This document shows positions 60,167 through 64,000 of a stretch of DNA of 64,000 nucleotides, piece by piece. The translations under genes and the position numbers were made by a program. The stretch is from Rhyzopertha dominica (Eukaryota; Arthropoda; Insecta; Coleoptera; Bostrichidae). The stretch spans positions 17,980,001-18,044,000 of the forward strand of contig QCXZ01000064.1 of the NCBI GenBank assembly GCA_025024175.1. The letters are read 5' to 3'. Position 1 is the stretch's first letter. Each line of letters begins with the position of its first letter. The notes under the pieces were generated by a model that was given only the letters and a program-made list of their open reading frames with translations, was not told the origin of the DNA and did no database searches.

Positions 60167-61371
60167 CAGGGTTGGCAAAAAACATGATTTTTTTCTTTAT
60201 ATTAAACAAAACAACAGTTTTTTTAATTTAAACATGTTCAAATTGTTTTAAACATGTTTTTTTACTTAATATTGAAAACATGTTTAATACGTTTTAAACA
60301 CTGTTTTAAACATGCCTCTCATTCAGATTACTATATATATTAGTGAAAATAAGTACGAGCAGATGACGCAGAGCGTAGCAGTTGTTTAAAAATCCCCAGG
60401 TGACTACGATTGTCAGTTGTCGTTGTCATTTGTATTTGATGTGTGCAGGATTTACGCGGCAATTTTAGTTATTATGAAAGAAACCTTTTCTATTTTAAGT
60501 TAAAATCAACTGTTCTTAAAATCTAGACCGATCACACACCCTAATTTAAAGTGTCGTCATGATTACTGGGTTTATTTTAGCTAATATCAATTTTAACAAA
60601 GAGAATAGGAACCGATTTTGTATGGTTAAAAGTTTGAAGTTCAACAATTACAATGACCAGTAGGAGGAAGGATACAGCGAGGAATGACTTTGACAAAATT
60701 AAGGTGCAAAACGGTACAATGAGAGCTCGATCCAAGGAGTGCAAAAAAGATGTGGTTGCACTAGTAAAAAAAGAAAAAAAAGGCACATTTTTTTTATTTT
60801 TTGTTTATTTTTTTATATTCCCAAGTTCTGATAACTGTTTATTTTTTTGTGCTAGACATATAATTATCTAGTAAGTATTGAATGAACGTCTTTTTTATTG
60901 TTTTGTTGTATTGGACCAGAAATATCTACAAATTTTTATGTTATGCTAAGGTTAAGATTTTTATTTGTTGTTTTAAAATGTAAAGCTTATTATTCATTTC
61001 TATAACTGTTGTTGTATGAATAAGAAGCCGAACAAAATAATGCATGTTTCTTCTTTTTTAAGTTTGAAAAAACACTTAACGTGTTTACTGACTGGGCCTG
61101 GTTTTGCATTCAATTCATTTTTATGCAAATGTAGAGTGACATTATGTATATATGTAATTAATTAATTAATCATCTTGTCTATCTATTTGTGGAGGGTAAA
61201 CGAGCTTAATAGTAATAAATAATAAATAATACACAATAGTCGTCAAAAAACACTGTTTAAAACCAATGTTTTTAAACATTTGTTTAGAACAAAGTTTTAA
61301 ACAGAAGCGTTGTTTTAAACAAGTTTAAAACATTATGTTTTAAACATTTTGTTTTAATCATGCCAACCCTG
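60167..61371 (+). mobile_element. hAT element copy 2
   Basis: It starts CAGGGTTGGCAAAAAACATG and ends CATGCCAACCCTG. It is flanked by an exact 8-bp duplication ACATCTAG (60159-60166 and 61372-61379). Its 1205 bp align throughout with copy 1 apart from the latter's internal insertion and small differences. The ends carry repeated GTTTTAAACATG-type words. The same BED-finger fragment of the transposase remains at 60653. It is non-autonomous. Confidence 0.94.
60653..60775 (+). pseudogene. N-terminal fragment of hAT transposase (BED finger remnant), copy 2
   Basis: The frame begins MTSRRKDTARNDFDKIKVQ and continues with CKKDVVALVKK, parallel to the fragment in copy 1. The conserved aromatic pair of the BED start (VWNYF) has decayed to ARNDF here. 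After the lysine run at about 60775 the sequence is AT-rich and non-coding. Confidence 0.55.
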
Positions 61372-61479
61372 ACATCTAGACCTATGGCAAATCATGCTGC
61401 TTATTGCTTCATTTTACATTTAGCCCAGTCATTTTCGAAGAGCCTAGGCGTTTCATAAACCGCCTATTTTTGCAATATG

Positions 61480-62660
61480 ACTACGCCTACTACATATATA
61501 TGTTCAGAGGGAATGAATTGCTGTCTTCTACGCAGCTTCTAACGTGAGGACCACTCGTTCCTTGCATACCGCGGATATCCGAAGTTAGGACAGCGAGTAT
61601 GCTCCAATTTCTCGAGGTGAACGAGGGTGAACTCGTCGCGATCACAAGTCAGATTAACTGGAAATAAGCTCTTTCACGTCAGCATTAGGCTCAGTGTCTG
61701 CGGAAATAACAGCAGAAACTAACCGACGCAGGGCTGGGGAATGTGGGTTGCTCTCTGATTACATTCCGAACCGCCTGTCCAATCCATGACGAGGTTATGA
61801 AGAGGACAATTTGCAGCTCATGTGAAATTATACATACACCTGCGGACCTACTCTGAATCATAATTTTCCGCAACGTGGACGGAATGCGCACATAATTCAA
61901 CGAGTTTTTCTGGAGGGCTTCACGGATGTAATTATTCTAAGAGGTTACTAAAAATACTCCCGAGCTTTAGGAACAGGAAAGACAGGGGCCGGATAATTGT
62001 ATAAGCAGAAAGCTGGTTTGTGAGGTTGAACAGCAAACTGAAAGGAACTGAAAAGATAGAGAAGGACGGCGGTGGTCCATCGGGAAAAGAAAATTAGGGC
62101 AGCGCAAGAAAAGGCAAACCGCTCGCGTTGAGTGAGAACGCAGCTCCTCCTCTTATATGAGCGTTTTTTTTTCTTCTAACGTCACGGAGAAATTCCATTT
62201 CATACCGCAAATAGAGTGAAACACAAAACGAAATATGCGCGCATAGTGGCCCCTGCTTTAAGCTTCTCGCAAATAAATTGCGCCAGTCTACTTCCGTTTT
62301 CCTTTGTGGCAAGTATTTGTGTTTCAGAACCTTAAATGTATTGAAGTCGGGCTATTATGCAAATCCCTTAAAATTTTCCGCGGTTTACAAACATTCTTTG
62401 AGAAAGTTCGCAATATATCACAAGTTTTACATTTTTGTATACTTTTCAAGTTTTAGCGCTGGGCGAGGTTAAAGCAAAGTTGAAATATTTCTGAAGACGA
62501 AGTTCCGCCGTATCAGACGGGAGCTTTGCTTTTTCACACTCAAACTTCTCTCGAGTCCTGCACAGAGCAAGGCAGAAGCTGTTGGGTAAAACGACTTATT
62601 TAATTTTCGCCCAAGTTCGTTATTCTCTTTACAAAATTGTTTGTTTCGACTTTGGACCAC
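61480..62660. other. GC-richer candidate regulatory block
   Basis: The longest GC-richer stretch in the right part of the window. Frames on both strands are short (up to 72 codons, for example 62094-62312 minus) and unfamiliar. No gene is called. Candidate conserved non-coding DNA or the neighbourhood of an unseen exon. Confidence 0.22.
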
Positions 62661-64000
62661 TTAAAGTCTCAAGTACACCTTAGTCCAAAATCAGCGCTAC
62701 TAAATTGATGTTTTGCGTTATAGTTTATTTTACGGTGTAATAAGCCATTATATTACACGTACCACACGAGTGGTTTAGGGCACTACTTTATTCATCTTGC
62801 TAAACAAATTTATGAAATCCTTACTATTCAAAATCCAGTATAAGCGAAAGTAATTTTGTATAAGTCAATAGTACGTCATGATGCAACTACTGGAATAAAG
62901 TTATCAGCATCACATTAATCATACATACGCTTCATTATTGAACTGCTTTCAGTTTAACAATCACCCCGATGTAAACGCAAAGGTGTACATCGGAATAAGA
63001 ATAAATACTCACAAAACCACTTGCTCATTAATTGTTTTCCTATAAGAGAATCGAATTCTTAAAGTTAGCTAAAAAGGAATAATAACTACTCATATGGTTT
63101 AATCACCAATTTAGCATCTTACATCTTTTATGAAACGCAGTGTTACACTTTATTTATGTAAATCTAAAAAGTACATAAAAATAAACTATCGTGTTAAATA
63201 CGGAATATAAATAATGTTTCTAAAAATGGCTGAATAAAGATGATTGCTGTAAAAATCTAGCACTATATTTTGAATACTTGAATATTACGCTGTTTTATTT
63301 AATATACGAATGCAAATTGAAAAGGCAATAATATCATCTCCAAAGCTGTCGTCGAACTATGTAACTATCGAATTAATTTGGCAATAAAGTATTGTTTGTG
63401 TTAGCAATGCATATTAAATTAAACTTAAAAATTTAACATTATAATAATAATATACAATATAAATGACGTTCCTAAATAGCCTTGGATTTAAAACAATTGT
63501 TGCCATAATCTGTTTATTTTAGATATTTGAACATTTTCGTGTTCATACCTGTATATACATTTACGGGTAGGAACACAAATTATGAAAAGAGTATCCTGTA
63601 TTTAGAATAACTTTTATATATAACAAGTATTCATTTAGCTGGGCAATGTTTTAAATTTGGTCAATTTTTACGTTACCTAGCTCTAATTTTGATGGTTCAC
63701 GTTTTTCTCGTCATTTAATGTACAATTTCAGCGGTTGTTCAATTTATACGTTTGCTGAATTTAAGAGATACTTTGCTTCTGAATACTGGTTATTTCATTT
63801 AAACTTTGTTCTTGAGTTAAAACAATTGTCTGACATAGCAGTTTCTGGCGACAAAGTCTACTCGTAGTTTTCGAATTTTTGCAATTGTTGAATCCTTGAG
63901 ATCGTTTCACCTGCGGACTAAAGGTTGTGAATTAAATGGATATTTGTTTATTTTAAATGTATTTTGAATACAGAATATTACTTTTACAATGTGTGTTCTT
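62661..64000. other. AT-rich DNA without a recognisable gene
   Basis: No coding motif, RNA gene or paired repeat was recognised to the end of the window. Confidence 0.35.

Larger units (their letters stand above)
59364..61472. mobile_element. Long-inverted-repeat DNA element split by a hAT insertion
   Basis: The left arm (59364-59526) and right arm (60109-61472 without the hAT copy) are inverted copies. The outer parts match over about 85 bp, including GACTGGGCTAAATGTAAAAT on the left and its complement at 61410-61432. The inner parts match as TATTTTAAAACAATGCCACTC against its complement near 60109-60131. The right arm is cut at 60166/61380 by the hAT element with its ACATCTAG duplication. 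Without the hAT copy the element is about 0.9 kb, with arms of about 165 bp and a non-coding core of about 580 bp. Each arm carries palindromic words of the type GGCGTTTTATTAAACGCC. The superfamily is unknown to me and no target duplication was recognised. Confidence 0.8.

Noticed and set aside
1..64000. tRNA, rRNA or CRISPR loci
   Set aside because: Looked for T-arm words, conserved rRNA text and regularly spaced direct repeats. None was convincing, and the tRNA-like match at 15341 is a retrotransposon primer-binding site.

Overview
The window is AT-rich, gene-poor nuclear DNA of an animal, most likely an insect. The evidence is long low-GC stretches without bacterial-style gene packing, single unresolved N bases at 10832, 17717, 28440 and 31169, and a set of decayed mobile elements typical of insects: BEL/Pao and Ty3/gypsy LTR elements, a Jockey/CR1-like LINE, Tc1/mariner and hAT DNA transposons. 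I cannot name the species. No intact host gene, tRNA, rRNA or CRISPR array is visible. The best host-coding candidate is one short minus-strand exon-like segment at 12563-12740. Most of the window probably represents introns or intergenic DNA.

Layout. 1-360: degenerate tandem repeat. 4855-5640: decayed Tc1/mariner transposase (minus). 15024-18816: 5' part of a BEL/Pao retrotransposon with probable 5' LTR, a primer-binding site resembling the complement of tRNA-Tyr, gag and pol through RT and part of the connection/RNase H region. It carries several stops and one frameshift, and has no integrase or 3' LTR. 18811-19274: two diverged copies of a sequence spaced about 300 bp apart, with a degenerate hammerhead-ribozyme-like motif (minus, 18989-19030) between them. 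23271-24650: an (AAT)n-tailed retroposon end followed by a cluster of TTTATAAA-type motifs. 25193-25830: solo Ty3/gypsy-like LTR with a 4-bp target duplication and a TATA box. 31770-32690: LINE fragment (minus). 37411-37520: a second, weaker hammerhead-like/Penelope-like motif. 38532-39531: 1000-bp non-autonomous hAT element.

42314-46106 is a nested stack. A mariner-family element with a DD41D-spaced broken transposase was invaded by a hAT element (42446-44363), which itself holds an 832-bp inverted-repeat-ended insertion (43298-44129). A separate 243-bp insertion with a 20-bp hairpin and 13-bp target duplication (44392-44634) lies further along the same transposase gene. 57770-58180: another decayed mariner transposase C-terminus (minus). 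59364-61472: an element with about 165-bp terminal inverted repeats whose right repeat was split by a second copy of the same hAT element (60167-61371).

Between these lie AT-rich stretches without recognisable genes and several GC-richer blocks (about 7.0, 10.1, 19.8, 26.2, 34.4, 36.2, 50.8, 54.4 and 62 kb). They look like candidate conserved non-coding or regulatory DNA, but this cannot be shown from one sequence. The least ordinary signal is the roughly 300-bp repeat pair with a hammerhead-like fold, which matches the organisation of animal retrozymes or Penelope-associated hammerheads.
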